From assembly GCA_902535185.1 (NCBI GenBank), contig CACAST010000013.1:1-35822 (forward strand): DNA of 35,822 nt, in the 5' to 3' direction. Both the position numbers and the translations under genes were made by a program. Each line of letters begins with the position of its first letter. The stretch's first letter is position 1. Origin of the DNA: an uncultured Prochlorococcus sp. (GTDB lineage: Bacteria > Cyanobacteriota > Cyanobacteriia > PCC-6307 > Cyanobiaceae). This document shows, piece after piece, positions 18,626-27,330 of the stretch. Under the pieces are notes generated by a model. That model was given only the letters and a program-made list of their open reading frames with translations, did not search any database and was not told the DNA's origin.

Positions 18626-19123
18626 ATGGCCTTTGAGATAGAAAGAAGATTTCTTATAAAAAATGATAATTGGAAAAAATTCATAAATAAAAAAGTTTAT
18701 ATTGAACAAGGATATTTATCCAAAAGTTTAGATGGTTGGATTATTAGGGTAAGGCTTATAGGCAAAAACTCTAAAATTGCACTGAAAAAACATATCAAAA
18801 GCTTTACCAACTTTGAATTTGAATACTCCATTCCACGAAGCGATGCTGAAAAAATAATGTCAAATCTTTCAAATACAATTAAAAAAGATAGATACTTTCT
18901 AGAAATTGAAAAAAAATCTTGGATTATAGATTGCTTTAAAGAAGATAATTATCCTCTTCAAATTGCAGAAATTGAACTTGCCAATGAAGAAGAAGATTTA
19001 TTTCTTCCATCTTTCATTTCAAAAGAAATAACTGGGGTAACCTATTTCTCCAATTTCAATCTCGCTAACAATCCTTTTTCAGAGTGGAAAGAAGACTACT
19101 TAACAACTTTTAAAAGTAAGTAG
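18626..19123 (+). CDS. CYTH-domain protein (triphosphate-binding; adenylate cyclase/triphosphatase-like)
   Basis: The 165-residue protein is a single CYTH domain, the triphosphate tunnel metalloenzyme fold that includes class IV adenylate cyclases and tripolyphosphatases. It opens with FEIERRFLIK, the ExExK signature with R8 in place of the usual lysine. Further family elements are YIEQGYLSKSLDGWIIRVRL, KIALKKHIK, and QIAEIELANEEEDLFLPSFI. Substrate cannot be told: tripolyphosphate is the common one for such short bacterial members. Its ATG abuts the nadK stop, so the two are coupled. The K-to-R change could alter phosphate binding or be conservative. Confidence 0.85.
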   Translation: MAFEIERRFLIKNDNWKKFINKKVYIEQGYLSKSLDGWIIRVRLIGKNSKIALKKHIKSFTNFEFEYSIPRSDAEKIMSNLSNTIKKDRYFLEIEKKSWIIDCFKEDNYPLQIAEIELANEEEDLFLPSFISKEITGVTYFSNFNLANNPFSEWKEDYLTTFKSK

Positions 19124-19188
19124 TCAAAGGAGCCTCTGATACTTTATATTTTCTTTATATTTAAGAAAAGTTTTTTTAATTGCATAAG

Positions 19189-19347
19189 ATGTATGGTCTT
19201 TACGACAAAGAAGGAATATTGAGATTTGTTGATTCAGACAAGGATGCATGTATTGCATATGCTGAACTCTTCGAATTAAGTTCTACAAATTATTGTCTAA
19301 TGGATTTAGTTCATGATACAAAAAAAGTCAATGAAAACTATTCTTGA
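19189..19347 (+). CDS. Small conserved-looking protein of 52 residues, unknown function
   Basis: An ATG at 19189 opens a 52-codon frame ending at TGA 19345-19347. The product begins MYGLYDKEGILRFVDSDKDA and continues with an amphipathic, Cys-containing stretch (CIAYAELFELSSTNYCLMDL). The composition looks like real protein rather than random AT-rich translation, and I believe similar short proteins occur in marine picocyanobacteria, though I could not search. It has no signal peptide or membrane helix. Its last ten bases overlap the convergent PedR-like gene. The 65-bp stretch before it includes two copies of CTTTATATTT and a T-run, so it may have its own promoter. Confidence 0.65.
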   Translation: MYGLYDKEGILRFVDSDKDACIAYAELFELSSTNYCLMDLVHDTKKVNENYS

Positions 19348-19616
19348 TCAGAATCTGGGAGTGTACAACAATTAAATCCATCTCTACAAATCTTGCCGTT
19401 GTCCATTGCCCAATTTAAAAGTGCTACTCTATTTTTAGATCCAGTTTTTGTAAACATATTACTTACATGATTATCGACAGTTCTTTTACTAATAGTTAGT
19501 TTTACTGCAATTTCTTGATTTGTAAGCCCATCAGCTACGAGATCAATGATTTCCATCTCTCTTGCTGAGAGACCCATCATATCAATGTTGTTTACTTCTT
19601 CTTCAACCATTTGCAT
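19338..19616 (-). CDS. Small LuxR-type regulator (PedR-like)
   Basis: The 92-residue protein is essentially one LuxR/FixJ-type helix-turn-helix (about 14-75) with no receiver domain: GLSAREMEIIDLVADGLTNQ, then ISKRTVDNHVSNMFTKTGSK. Cysteines C77, C83 and C84 follow the domain. Size and layout match PedR (Ssl0564) of Synechocystis, a small regulator that senses photosynthetic electron flow through a C-terminal cysteine; the equivalence is an inference. AAGGAA lies about ten bases before the ATG, a good ribosome site for this genome. It is divergent from metF (77 bp between starts) and overlaps the 52-aa gene tail-to-tail. Confidence 0.85.
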   Translation of the reverse strand: MQMVEEEVNNIDMMGLSAREMEIIDLVADGLTNQEIAVKLTISKRTVDNHVSNMFTKTGSKNRVALLNWAMDNGKICRDGFNCCTLPDSDQE

Positions 19617-19693
19617 TTAAACAGTTCCTTTTTTATATTAATTAAGTTTAGCAATCTCAGTACACTTGTTAACCAACTAGGAAACAAAAGCAA

Positions 19694-20584
19694 TTGAAAT
19701 CAAAACTTCAGCAGACTTTAGAGAAAAAATCTAAGGTAATAACGGCAGAGTTAATGCCGCCAAGAGGCGGAAGCCCCATAAGATCTCTTAAGATAGCACA
19801 ACTTTTGAAAGATAAGGTACATGCTGTTAACATTACCGATGGAAGCAGAGCTGTAATGAGAATGTGCAGCTTGGCAATGTCCAAACTATTACTGGAAAAT
19901 GGGATAGAACCAGTAATGCAAATTTCTTGCAGGGATCGTAATAAAATTGCTTTACAATCAGACATTCTTGGAGCAAATGCTTTAGGAATTAGAAACATCT
20001 TGTGCATTACCGGTGATTCAGTAAAAGCTGGGGATCAGCATGACGCCAAAGCCGTACATGAGTTTGAGTCAGTTAGATTGCTTCAACAAATTCAGGCTTT
20101 CAATCAGGGAATTGATCCTACTCTCGGAGAACTTTCCGATAAAAAAACATCTATTTTTGCAGGAACTGCAGCTGATCCTAGTTGCAGAAATAAAAGAAGT
20201 TTAGAAAATAGAATTAGAAAGAAAAAAGAGGCTGGAGCTAGATTTATACAAACTCAAATGGTTATGGAAAAAGAAAATTTGATAGATTTTTGTGAAAAAA
20301 TTAGTAATCCTCTTGAAATACCTGTAATTGCGGGTGTTTTCCTATTAAAGTCTTACAAAAACGCTCTCTTTATAAACAAATACGTTCCAGGCGCAAACAT
20401 CCCTGAAAACATCTTAAATCATCTTAAATATGCTAAAGACCCTTTACAAGAAGGTATTAAGATTGCAGCTGAACAAGCTCATGATTTTATTAATATCGCA
20501 GATGGTGTTCATCTAATGGCGGTAAAAGCAGAGCATTTAATTCCTGATATTATTGAAAAAGCTGATCTTAGTCTGGAATATTAA
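19694..20584 (+). CDS. metF: Methylenetetrahydrofolate reductase
   Basis: MetF reduces 5,10-methylene-THF to 5-methyl-THF for methionine synthesis. The 296-residue protein is a TIM-barrel flavoprotein: VITAELMPPRGGSPIRSLKI, NITDGSRAVMRM, VMQISCRDRNKIALQSDILG and NILCITGDSV are family blocks, and KKKEAGARFIQTQMV continues the barrel. The start is TTG at 19694; no ATG lies between it and the first strand, and the length fits. It is divergent from the PedR-like gene and overlaps the sugar nucleotidyltransferase stop by 17 bp at the 3' end. Confidence 0.94.
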   Translation: MKSKLQQTLEKKSKVITAELMPPRGGSPIRSLKIAQLLKDKVHAVNITDGSRAVMRMCSLAMSKLLLENGIEPVMQISCRDRNKIALQSDILGANALGIRNILCITGDSVKAGDQHDAKAVHEFESVRLLQQIQAFNQGIDPTLGELSDKKTSIFAGTAADPSCRNKRSLENRIRKKKEAGARFIQTQMVMEKENLIDFCEKISNPLEIPVIAGVFLLKSYKNALFINKYVPGANIPENILNHLKYAKDPLQEGIKIAAEQAHDFINIADGVHLMAVKAEHLIPDIIEKADLSLEY

Positions 20585-21746
20585 TCAAATCAGTACCTAA
20601 TAATTCTGCCATAGCTTTCTGCTGAGGTGATGGCTCAGTCAAATCGGATCTTCTTGAATCTGCAATTAACCAATCTAAAGATGCATCTTGCAAATCAAAA
20701 TGATCTCCGTTTTTCCCAACACAATATTTACCAAACACTAACTTATCCATAAGTCTTACACCTTTACCAATTTTAGAATAATCAAAAATAATTGAGTTAT
20801 CTATAGTTGCTCCCTCGCAAATGCAACAACTTGGTCCAATCATAGAGGGGCCAATAATAGTTGCGCCATCCTCGATCCTAGTCATTCCTCCTATATAAAC
20901 AGGTCCGGTAATATTAATCTTTTCCCAGTTAGCCGCTACATTCAAACCAGTAAAAACTCCTGGTTTTATTTCCTTACCTGGTATTTGCACTTGTCTTACC
21001 TTTCCTTGCAATACATTTCTAATAGCACTCCAATAATCAGGAACTTTTCCAATATCTACCCATTCAAAATCCATTGGTAATGCAAAAAATGGTAAATCCA
21101 TTTCAACAAGTTTAGGGAAAAGATCAGCTCCAATATCAAATTTTTCTGCTGAAGGTATGTAATTAAAAATTTCAGGTTCGAAAAGATAAATTCCTGTATT
21201 TATGGAGTCACTTAAAGCTTGATCAACTGTTGGCTTTTCCTGAAAAGCCTTTATTCTTCCATTTTCATCAGACACTACTACACCATAACTTGATACTTGA
21301 TCTTTAGTTACTTTCTTTGTTATCAAGCTGGCAATAGCTCCTTTCTGCTTGTGTTTTTTAACAGCTTGAGTTAGATCTAAATCAACTAAAGCATCACCAC
21401 ATAAAACAACAAAAGTTTCATCAAAAAAACTTTGAAAATCCTGAATTTTTTTTAACCCTCCTGCTGATCCCAGAGCATCACCTATTAATTCTCCATCTTC
21501 AATTCTTCCCTCAAAACTATAAGCAATTTCTACTCCAAATCTTTGCCCATCTCTAAAATAATTTTCAATTTCTTCAGCTAGATGTGAAACATTTACCATT
21601 ATTTCCTTAAAGTTATGTTCTCTTAAAAGTTCCAAAAGAAATTCCATAACAGGTTTTTGCAAAATTGGAATCATGGGTTTCGGAATAACATGCGTAATAG
21701 GCTGAACACGTGTGCCTTTCCCAGCCGCAAGTATCATTGCCTTCAT
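20568..21746 (-). CDS. Sugar-1-phosphate nucleotidyltransferase (mannose-1-phosphate guanylyltransferase-like)
   Basis: The 392-residue protein has an N-terminal nucleotidyltransferase domain and a C-terminal left-handed beta-helix. MILAAGKGTRVQPITHVIPK is the nucleotide-binding loop with the catalytic lysine, VVLCGDALVDLDL supplies the metal-binding aspartates, and FQEKPT and NTGIYLFEPEIF are typical of the domain. The hexapeptide repeats (GPVYIGGMTRIEDGATIIGP and following) form the beta-helix. GDP-mannose pyrophosphorylase-like proteins look like this, but glucose-1-phosphate enzymes share the pattern, so the sugar and base are uncertain. It would feed cell-surface polysaccharide or glycolipid synthesis. 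It overlaps metF tail-to-tail by 17 bp. Confidence 0.85.
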   Translation of the reverse strand: MKAMILAAGKGTRVQPITHVIPKPMIPILQKPVMEFLLELLREHNFKEIMVNVSHLAEEIENYFRDGQRFGVEIAYSFEGRIEDGELIGDALGSAGGLKKIQDFQSFFDETFVVLCGDALVDLDLTQAVKKHKQKGAIASLITKKVTKDQVSSYGVVVSDENGRIKAFQEKPTVDQALSDSINTGIYLFEPEIFNYIPSAEKFDIGADLFPKLVEMDLPFFALPMDFEWVDIGKVPDYWSAIRNVLQGKVRQVQIPGKEIKPGVFTGLNVAANWEKINITGPVYIGGMTRIEDGATIIGPSMIGPSCCICEGATIDNSIIFDYSKIGKGVRLMDKLVFGKYCVGKNGDHFDLQDASLDWLIADSRRSDLTEPSPQQKAMAELLGTDLINIPD

Positions 21747-21793
21747 AAATACAAAACCATTTTTTAAATTATACGTTATTGCTTATGAAGCTT

Positions 21794-22717
21794 CTAAGCA
21801 GCCGATGAAGAGGCATTACTCACTTCAAGATTTTCTATAGGCAATTGAGCTAAGCCACCATCAGGTATTATTCTTTTAATTTGAATTGGACCATATAAGG
21901 AATTAATTTGTTTAATTTCAATTTTGTTTTCAGATGATAAAAATAACAAAGCCCAAAAAACTCCCAAACGATCTTTATCTAAATCATTTTTTACTACTGT
22001 TTGCCATTTCTTTACTAAATATTCAAAATCTGTCCATTGTAATGCTTTTTCCCATCCATCAATAAATTTCCCTAATGCTTTAGTGGTTTCTGGAAGTTTC
22101 TCGCGATGTGCTAGAGACTTTACTTGAGAAATTAAAGCCTTATCAGAATATTTTTTGTTTCTTTTTCTCTTCATGAGCAGAAGATCTTGGGTTTCTATAA
22201 CTTCTGCTATAGACTCTAACTGACTTACAAGTTCTCCTAATGTTGTTGTACGTTTAAGAATCGGTTGTGCAATTGATCTTCTCCTAAGATATTTTTCAGG
22301 AAATTTTGGAATATCAAACTCTTTATCAATCCAATCTTGATCATCCAAGTCAAATTCATCTTCAAAATCGGAAGAATTTTCTTTGAAAACATCAGATTCC
22401 AAAACCTGAGCCTTAAGATTAACTAGTACGGAGGCCGCAAAAAATGCTTCGCTGGTCTCAGCTAAATCCTTACGATATGAGATTTGATTATTTGAAGATT
22501 GATTAAAAGTATGGGAATATTGCTCTAAAAAACTATCAATTACACTTATTACATCAATATCCCATGGATCAAGCTCACCTTTGCCTGCAGCGTCTTGGAG
22601 AAACTTAATCAACAATCTAGGGCCTAATTGTTGCCTATCAATAGGATTGAAATAAGATATTTTGAATAGATAAAATCTACTCACAAGATATCTTTTAATT
22701 GATTTAATGCCATACAA
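21794..22717 (-). CDS. scpA: Segregation and condensation protein A
   Basis: ScpA is the kleisin subunit that bridges SMC heads in bacterial condensin. The 307-residue protein has the N-terminal block LIKFLQDAAGKGELDPWDID followed by VISVIDSFLEQY, a central acidic linker (DFEDEFDLDDQDWIDKEFDI), and a C-terminal winged-helix part with VFWALLFLSSENKIEIKQ. The first 30 residues before LGPRLLIKF look unlike other ScpA proteins, so translation may begin later, for example at the GTG encoding residue 12. scpB and smc are not in the window. It reads toward the sugar nucleotidyltransferase start, 47 bp away, and lies 20 bp upstream-side of ndhD's stop. Confidence 0.88.
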   Translation of the reverse strand: MYGIKSIKRYLVSRFYLFKISYFNPIDRQQLGPRLLIKFLQDAAGKGELDPWDIDVISVIDSFLEQYSHTFNQSSNNQISYRKDLAETSEAFFAASVLVNLKAQVLESDVFKENSSDFEDEFDLDDQDWIDKEFDIPKFPEKYLRRRSIAQPILKRTTTLGELVSQLESIAEVIETQDLLLMKRKRNKKYSDKALISQVKSLAHREKLPETTKALGKFIDGWEKALQWTDFEYLVKKWQTVVKNDLDKDRLGVFWALLFLSSENKIEIKQINSLYGPIQIKRIIPDGGLAQLPIENLEVSNASSSAA

Positions 22718-22737
22718 TATTGCATTAATTTAAAAAA

Positions 22738-24342
22738 TTATATTGTTGGAGCTTTTATAATGTCCTTTGTTTTAGTTCCTGAAAAAATATTTGTTTTCAC
22801 TGCGCCTTTAACTGCAGTTAAATCTCTATCAACCAAATTATTTATAGATGCAATATAACTTTCAGTAACTAATCTTGGGTACAAACCTATTCCGATAATC
22901 GGCAAAAGTAAACAAGCAATAATATAAACTTCCCTTGGCTCTGCATCTATAAGTTTTCGTTCTTCGATTAATTTAGGATTTTCTTTACCAAAGAAAATCT
23001 CTCGTAACATAGAAAGTAGATAAATAGGAGTAAGTATTACACCTATAGCAGCTAAAGAGGCCATCACTACCCTAAAAGGAAGTGTATACACTTCATCAGT
23101 AACAAATCCAGTAAATACCATCAATTCGGAAACAAATCCACTCATGCCAGGTAAAGCGAGGGAAGCCAGGGAGCAAGCAGTCCAAAGGGCAAACATTATT
23201 CTCATTTTTTGTCCTACCCCACTCATTTCATCAAGTTTAAGAGTCTTTGTTCTGTCATAGGTGGCCCCAACAAGAAAAAATAAACTTGCGCCAATTAATC
23301 CATGACTAACCATTTGCAGCATCGCTCCACTTGTTCCAAGGCTACTAAAACTACCTATGCCAATGAGAACGAAACCCATATGACTTATCGAACTGTATGC
23401 AATTTTTCTTTTAAGATTTCTTTGAGCAAAAGAAGTTAATGCAGCATAAATTATATTGACAACCCCAAGAACTATTAATAATGGGGCAAATTGAGCATGC
23501 GCAACAGGTAATAATTGCGCATTAAATCTTAAAAGAGCATATCCTCCCATCTTTAATAAAATTCCTGCTAAAAGCATATGAACAGGAGCTGTAGCCTCTC
23601 CATGAGCATCTGGTAGCCAAGTATGAAGAGGTACTATTGGTAGTTTCACGCCAAATGCAATTAAAAGCCCTACATAACATAATATTTGGAATCTTTGACT
23701 AAAATCTTGAGCTGCCAAGTGAGAGAACTCAAAGTTAGGAATTTCTGTACCATAGAAACCCATTGCTAAAGCTGCAAGAAGAATGAAGATAGAACTGCCA
23801 GCTGTATAAATAATGAATTTTGTTGCTGCATATTGTCGATTTTTGCCACCCCATATAGCCAGTAATAAATAAACGGGAATTAACTCAAGTTCCCAAGTTA
23901 GAAAAAATAAAAGCATATCTTGCACAGCAAATACAGCGATTTGCCCACCATCCATAACCAATATCAAAAAGAAAAATAACTTTGGTTTGAACTTGACTGG
24001 CCATGCAGCAAGAACTGCTAAAGCAGTTATAAAACTAGTCAATAATATTAAAGGCATAGACATGCCATCAGCCCCAACAGACCAAGTAAGACCTAAATCA
24101 GGGAGCCAACTAATATTTTCTTTAAGTTGAACATTTTCATTACTAATATCAAAGCCATTTATATATGAACCTACAGTTATTAAAAAAGTTATTAATGCAA
24201 TAGACAATGCAAACCATCTCACCTCTTTGCCATCCCCTTTATCCGGGAAAAAAGGTATCACAAATGCACTAACAATTGGGAATAAAATTGAAGCAGATAA
24301 CCAAGGAAAATTAGACATTCCAGCTCCCAAAGTTCCCAACAT
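22738..24342 (-). CDS. ndhD: NAD(P)H-quinone oxidoreductase chain 4 (NdhD)
   Basis: NdhD is one of the antiporter-like proton-pumping subunits of NDH-1. The protein has about fourteen membrane helices, with [37 protein letters not shown] (conserved helix-5 glutamate), [20 protein letters not shown] and [21 protein letters not shown] prefer the ATG at 24342, giving 534 residues and the start [15 protein letters not shown]; a TTG at 24378 would add twelve residues. It follows ndhF on the same strand after a spacer of 121 bp (85 bp if the TTG is used). The pair resembles the D1/F1 type of the respiratory and cyclic complex; Prochlorococcus lacks the CO2-uptake type. Confidence 0.96.
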   Translation of the reverse strand: MLGTLGAGMSNFPWLSASILFPIVSAFVIPFFPDKGDGKEVRWFALSIALITFLITVGSYINGFDISNENVQLKENISWLPDLGLTWSVGADGMSMPLILLTSFITALAVLAAWPVKFKPKLFFFLILVMDGGQIAVFAVQDMLLFFLTWELELIPVYLLLAIWGGKNRQYAATKFIIYTAGSSIFILLAALAMGFYGTEIPNFEFSHLAAQDFSQRFQILCYVGLLIAFGVKLPIVPLHTWLPDAHGEATAPVHMLLAGILLKMGGYALLRFNAQLLPVAHAQFAPLLIVLGVVNIIYAALTSFAQRNLKRKIAYSSISHMGFVLIGIGSFSSLGTSGAMLQMVSHGLIGASLFFLVGATYDRTKTLKLDEMSGVGQKMRIMFALWTACSLASLALPGMSGFVSELMVFTGFVTDEVYTLPFRVVMASLAAIGVILTPIYLLSMLREIFFGKENPKLIEERKLIDAEPREVYIIACLLLPIIGIGLYPRLVTESYIASINNLVDRDLTAVKGAVKTNIFSGTKTKDIIKAPTI

Positions 24343-24463
24343 TTGTGTCGCAAAATGTGTATAAAAATAAGTACTCAATTTAATAAGAAATTTATCTTAA
24401 ATAAAGTCTAGAAATTTTCTGTATTTTTTCACCCCAATGGACAGTGAAGACACACAATTGTAA

Positions 24464-26485
24464 TTAAGATACTTGAGGAGATTGAAAACCAAATATAGCA
24501 ACTAGTAAAATTACACCTCCAAAAACAATAAGCGCATAAAATTGAGCCCTTCCAGTCTCAAAATATTTTAAACCTTCTCCACTACCTAAAGTTACAAGTC
24601 CAGTAAGATTTACCACGCCATCAACAACCTTAGAATCAACCTCTAAAACTTCTTTAGCAAGTTTTCTACTACCCTTAACAAAAAGTTTTTCATTAATATC
24701 ATCTAGATACCATTTATTTGATAAAAATAGATTGATGCTAGGAAACTTTTCGGCGAATAAAACTGATAAATTAATTTTTTTCACAAAATATGCCTGATAA
24801 GCAATAATGATTCCAGCTGATGCAATAAGTACTGACGCAAGTGCTAAAGGCAAAAATTCTTTTAACTCAAAAGCTTTTGCAGCAGTCTCTGCTTCTTCAG
24901 GATCTAGTAAATTTGCAATTTTGCTATCCCAGGGAAGTCCCATAAAACCGATAATTACAGACGGTACAGCTAGAAATACCAAGGGAAATGTCATTGACCA
25001 GGGTGACTCATGAATAGAGCCGTGTTCTTCATGCCCTTCTTCATTTTCTTCATCTAGGTTTGTTTTAGAGGCTATTAAAAGCTCTTTTTGCAATTCTTTA
25101 TTCTCCCCTCTGAAATCTCCCTCAAATGTCAAGAAATAAAGCCTAAACATATAAAAAGCAGTCATGCCAGCTGTTAGAAGTCCTACAAACCAAAAAGCTG
25201 GAAATGATATAAAAGCATTTCCAAGTATCTCATCTTTACTCCAAAAACCTGCTAATGGGGGGATTCCACTAATTGCTACACAACCTATTAAAAATGTTGT
25301 TGCTGTATATGGCATTTTTTTTCTTAAACCTCCCATCAATCTCATATCTTGAGCTAATACAGGCTGATGGCCAACTACTTCTTCCATAGCATGAATTACG
25401 GAACCAGATCCCAAAAATAACATTGCTTTAAAGCAAGCATGAGTTACTAAATGAAAAATTCCTGCTACTGGTGCTCCACAACCCATTGCGAGCATCATAT
25501 ACCCAAGCTGAGAAACCGTACTATATGCTAAACCTTTTTTTAAATCCATTTGAGTCAAGGCTATGGAGGCTCCTAAAAAACAAGTAATGGTGCCAACTAA
25601 AGCAATAATGAACTGGATAGAGGGGAATATTGAATACAAAGGTTGAAGTCTTGCTACAAGAAAGATTCCTGCTGCAACCATTGTTGCAGCATGGATAAGT
25701 GCAGAAATTGGTGTAGGACCTTCCATTGCGTCAGGTAACCACACATGAAGAGGAAACTGAGCGGATTTAGCCATTGGCCCTAGAAAAACTAAAAAACAAA
25801 GTAATAAAGCAGCCCAAACGGGTATCGAATGGTCAGATATCGATTGAGAAATTCCAGAAGCTATTTCATTAAAATCAAAACTATTTGTTGCCCAAAATAA
25901 GCCAAGAATTCCTAGTAATAAACCAAAATCTCCCACTCTATTAACAACAAATGCTTTTTGTGCAGCGTGTGCAGCTCCATCCCTGTCATACCAAAAACCA
26001 ACTAATAGATAAGAGCACATCCCAACTAATTCCCAAAAAACATAAATTTCTAATAAATTCGGACTAACTATTAATCCCATCATTGAACTGCTAAATAATG
26101 CTAAATATGTAAAAAATCTGACATATCCTTTGTCATGCGCCATGTAACCATGAGAGTAAATCATTACCAGCAACGTTATTGTTGTTACTAACGCAAGCAT
26201 TACACTCCCCAAAGGATCAAGGACAAATCCCATTGGAATTGTGAAATCCCCTGCATTGGCCCATACAAATAATTTTTCTACTGATTGATAACCATTAACT
26301 TGCTCAATTAAAGCTTTATAACTAATTACCGCAGAAATCCCAACGAAAGAAATCAGACCTACAGAAACAATTTCTCTTGAATTATTAATTTTCTTGTTAA
26401 TACTTATTAATCCTAAGCCAGAAAGCACTGCTCCAATAAGTGGGAAAACGGGAATTAACCAGGCAATTTCTGAAGCTTGTGGCAT
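24464..26485 (-). CDS. ndhF: NAD(P)H-quinone oxidoreductase chain 5 (NdhF)
   Basis: NdhF is the distal antiporter-like pump of NDH-1 with a long lateral helix at its C-terminus. The 673-residue protein shows FVLDPLGSVMLALVTTITLL, FWELVGMCSYLLVGFWYDR, PLHVWLPDAMEGPTPISALI with HAATMVAAG, and KKGLAYSTVSQLGYMMLA, all canonical for the NuoL/NdhF family. A charged loop near residues 470-495 (NLDEENEEGHEEHGSIHES) and several C-terminal helices follow. It starts 33 bp after the Z-ISO-like gene's stop on the same strand, so Z-ISO-ndhF-ndhD may form one long transcript. Confidence 0.98.
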   Translation of the reverse strand: MPQASEIAWLIPVFPLIGAVLSGLGLISINKKINNSREIVSVGLISFVGISAVISYKALIEQVNGYQSVEKLFVWANAGDFTIPMGFVLDPLGSVMLALVTTITLLVMIYSHGYMAHDKGYVRFFTYLALFSSSMMGLIVSPNLLEIYVFWELVGMCSYLLVGFWYDRDGAAHAAQKAFVVNRVGDFGLLLGILGLFWATNSFDFNEIASGISQSISDHSIPVWAALLLCFLVFLGPMAKSAQFPLHVWLPDAMEGPTPISALIHAATMVAAGIFLVARLQPLYSIFPSIQFIIALVGTITCFLGASIALTQMDLKKGLAYSTVSQLGYMMLAMGCGAPVAGIFHLVTHACFKAMLFLGSGSVIHAMEEVVGHQPVLAQDMRLMGGLRKKMPYTATTFLIGCVAISGIPPLAGFWSKDEILGNAFISFPAFWFVGLLTAGMTAFYMFRLYFLTFEGDFRGENKELQKELLIASKTNLDEENEEGHEEHGSIHESPWSMTFPLVFLAVPSVIIGFMGLPWDSKIANLLDPEEAETAAKAFELKEFLPLALASVLIASAGIIIAYQAYFVKKINLSVLFAEKFPSINLFLSNKWYLDDINEKLFVKGSRKLAKEVLEVDSKVVDGVVNLTGLVTLGSGEGLKYFETGRAQFYALIVFGGVILLVAIFGFQSPQVS

Positions 26486-26518
26486 TTTTTAAAGGACTTA
26501 TGTTTTGATTTTAAACTG

Positions 26519-27247
26519 TCAATTGAAAAATTCAGACAAAAATGATGAATTAAATGTTTTAACAGCAATATTTATATATTGATGAGACCACCAAAGTACA
26601 CATATTGCAATTAATATACCAACTTGAGATAGCCTAAAAAATTCTTTAATTTTAAATTCTTGCCTACCCTCAAGTATCGCCAAGAAAGGGATTATGGAAG
26701 TATTTTTTTTAAAATTTTCAAATTCTTCTCCAAATCTATTTGCTAATCTCTTGTCGCCATGCCAGATTGCAAAAAGGTGATGCAAAACTAAGCCAATAGA
26801 AGTTACTAATGTGAATGATGTACCAATCCATAAAGTATGAGCAAAACACCAAATTATCTGACCAAATGCTTGTGGATGTCTTGTGATTCGCATTATCCCA
26901 GTTCCATAAATTCGTACTTTAGGTTTTAAAACGGAAGGTATTTCTAGCAAATTGTAAGTAGCGGGATATAAAAATAAAAAACTTATTGCAGTTAAGAACC
27001 AAACGACCATAAAAACAAAATTATTGCCCTGTAAATTCCATAATCTGATTCCGTCATATCTATGAGCTAAAAAATAACTAATCAAAATAATTGCAGATGG
27101 CAAACTTAAAAAAACAAAACATAACCGCCATAATCTTGGACCCATAATAGATTCTGCTTTGATTCTTAAAGCAGCTCCACCACTATGAATGACCGCAAAA
27201 ATCAAAATCAAAATTAAAATGATTAGCGAAGTTTTATGAGTCTCCAT
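26519..27247 (-). CDS. 15-cis-zeta-carotene isomerase-like protein (Z-ISO, NnrU domain)
   Basis: The 242-residue membrane protein has an NnrU domain with about six helices. Its sequence follows plant Z-ISO closely along the whole domain: IHSGGAALRIKAE (H21), HRYDGIRLWNLQG, LFLYPATYNLLEI, TGIMRITRHPQAFGQIIWCF (H124), AHTLWIGTSF (H137), HHLFAIWHGDKRLANRFG and SIIPFLAILEGRQ. In plants Z-ISO is a heme-dependent enzyme that isomerises the 15-cis bond of tri-cis-zeta-carotene, between the CrtP and CrtQ steps. NnrU alone would be annotated as a denitrification-linked protein, but there are no such genes here and crtP-crtB lie 2 kb away. It is divergent from rbcR with paired palindromes between them. 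Confidence 0.85.
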   Translation of the reverse strand: METHKTSLIILILILIFAVIHSGGAALRIKAESIMGPRLWRLCFVFLSLPSAIILISYFLAHRYDGIRLWNLQGNNFVFMVVWFLTAISFLFLYPATYNLLEIPSVLKPKVRIYGTGIMRITRHPQAFGQIIWCFAHTLWIGTSFTLVTSIGLVLHHLFAIWHGDKRLANRFGEEFENFKKNTSIIPFLAILEGRQEFKIKEFFRLSQVGILIAICVLWWSHQYINIAVKTFNSSFLSEFFN

Positions 27248-27274
27248 TAATTTAAATTGTTCAAATAAATTTTG

Positions 27275-27301
27275 TTCTTAACAAGAATGCTCCTAAGCAT
27301 T
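27275..27301. promoter_or_regulatory. Two adjoining palindromes in the Z-ISO/rbcR divergent spacer
   Basis: TTCTT-AAC-AAGAA (27275-27287) and AATGCT-CCTA-AGCATT (27286-27301) are perfect inverted repeats sharing two bases. They sit in the 83-bp spacer between the two divergent starts, just upstream of a candidate rbcR -10. LysR regulators typically bind dyad sites and repress their own gene, so this is a plausible RbcR operator also reaching the Z-ISO promoter. No binding data are visible in sequence. Confidence 0.4.
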
Positions 27302-27306
27302 AGAAT

Positions 27307-27312
27307 TATAAG
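27307..27312 (+). promoter_or_regulatory. Candidate -10 element of rbcR
   Basis: TATAAG ends 18 bp before the rbcR ATG, which would put the transcript start near 27319 and leave a leader of about a dozen bases. The paired palindromes occupy the -35 region, a position where bound protein would block polymerase. The hexamer is common in AT-rich DNA, so support is weak. Confidence 0.3.
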
Positions 27313-27330
27313 AAATTGTAGGCATAATAG

